This document shows positions 32,027 through 32,259 of a DNA stretch of 32,259 nt, in pieces. Source of the stretch: Bacilli bacterium (GTDB lineage: Bacteria > Bacillota_I > Bacilli_A > RF39 > UBA660); the NCBI GenBank assembly GCA_016296185.1, contig JAEDJT010000016.1, positions 1 to 32,259 of the forward strand, in the 5' to 3' direction. The first letter of the stretch is position 1; every line of letters starts with the position of its first letter. The position numbers were made by a program, and so were the translations under genes. The notes under the pieces are model-generated. The model worked only from the letters and a program-made list of their open reading frames with translations. It did no database searches and was not told the origin of the DNA.

Positions 32027-32259
32027 TCACCCTACTAGTTTTGGTAAATCTTCTTGTTCTACAATACTATTTAATAAATATGGATTACTTATCTTTAATA
32101 AATCTTTAAATGATATTTCTAAATAGAATGAGTTATCTGATTTTTCATAATCTTCAAATATAACTATGCTATCTAGTACTGAAGTACCTTTACTTGTTTT
32201 TATATAGAAAGAGCATCCAATAATTGAATTACATATATGTTGTATGATTGAATTATTAA
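32027..32259 (-). CDS. Partial gene at the right edge, C-terminal part
   Basis: The minus-strand frame is open from the window edge to a UGA at 32027-32029 and encodes at least 76 residues. Readable segments are CSFYIKTSKGTSVLDSI, DYEKSDNSFYLEISF and SIVEQEDLPKLVG. No family is recognised. The stop overlaps the ribosome site of the next gene, typical of an operon. The N-terminal part lies outside the window. Confidence 0.65.
   Translation of the reverse strand, partial: NNSIIQHICNSIIGCSFYIKTSKGTSVLDSIVIFEDYEKSDNSFYLEISFKDLLKISNPYLLNSIVEQEDLPKLVG

Noticed and set aside
1..32259. Mycoplasma-type genetic code with UGA as tryptophan
   Set aside because: Conserved tryptophans such as LDH PWSN and sortase GWITV use UGG, and several intact genes end at UGA where family length is correct.
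1..32259. tRNA, rRNA, riboswitch, CRISPR or insertion-sequence features
   Set aside because: No cloverleaf, conserved leader, repeat-spacer pattern or transposase was seen. Gaps between genes are short and explained by promoters, ribosome sites and terminators.

Overview
The window is about 32 kb of very AT-rich, gene-dense bacterial chromosome. UGG is used for tryptophan and UGA as a stop (for example in cotJC and the helicase), so the code is standard, not the Mycoplasma/Spiroplasma code. Strong GGAGG-type ribosome sites, CotJ spore-coat proteins, a class B sortase, L-lactate dehydrogenase, phosphoketolase, YnbB and a DUF1292-like protein point to a low-GC Bacillota, class Bacilli. The best guess is an uncultured Mollicutes-related gut lineage (RF39- or Erysipelotrichales-like). 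That placement is inference; no rRNA or tRNA gene is present. No mobile element, CRISPR array or integrase was seen, and no gene-free stretch exceeds 300 bases.

Layout. 1-2.4 kb (minus): zinc-ribbon membrane protein, ldh, trmL and a membrane-anchored thioredoxin-fold protein without CxxC. 2.5-3.4 kb (plus): a fused CotJA-CotJB protein and the manganese-catalase-like CotJC. 3.4-6.2 kb (minus): two unrecognised proteins, one with a RelE-like C-terminal region, behind a full-consensus promoter. 6.3-8.8 kb: a secreted protein with a C-terminal anchor (minus), divergent from a sortase B that carries a large cytoplasmic N-terminal domain (plus). 8.9-13.0 kb (plus): a 1387-residue Asn/Ile/Lys-rich cytoplasmic protein. 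13.1-17.6 kb (minus): small acidic protein, DUF1292-like protein, 880-residue coiled-coil protein and a single-pass protein with extracellular Ig-like domains. 17.7-19.7 kb (minus): FabG-like reductase translationally coupled to YnbB. 19.8-23.5 kb: a tiny plus-strand gene, then (minus) a UvrD-like helicase, a YjbR-like protein and a GltD-like oxidoreductase. 23.7-26.0 kb (plus): phosphoketolase. 26.1-29.1 kb (minus): three unrecognised genes. 29.1-32.3 kb: PaaI-like thioesterase, a set of small envelope proteins including a lipoprotein, and a partial gene at the right edge.

Working together. Phosphoketolase plus lactate dehydrogenase suggests heterolactic or bifid-type sugar fermentation. The sortase and its divergent neighbour look like an enzyme-substrate pair. 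The coiled-coil and Ig-like genes may form an inside-to-surface structure. Two sequence-level themes recur. Most promoters look like extended -10 elements (TGNTATAAT) without a -35 box. Intrinsic terminators are packed into the ends of coding sequences so that stop codons lie inside the hairpins. The parts most likely to be new biology are the CotJA-CotJB fusion, the two-sided sortase, the RelE-like fusion and the giant protein.
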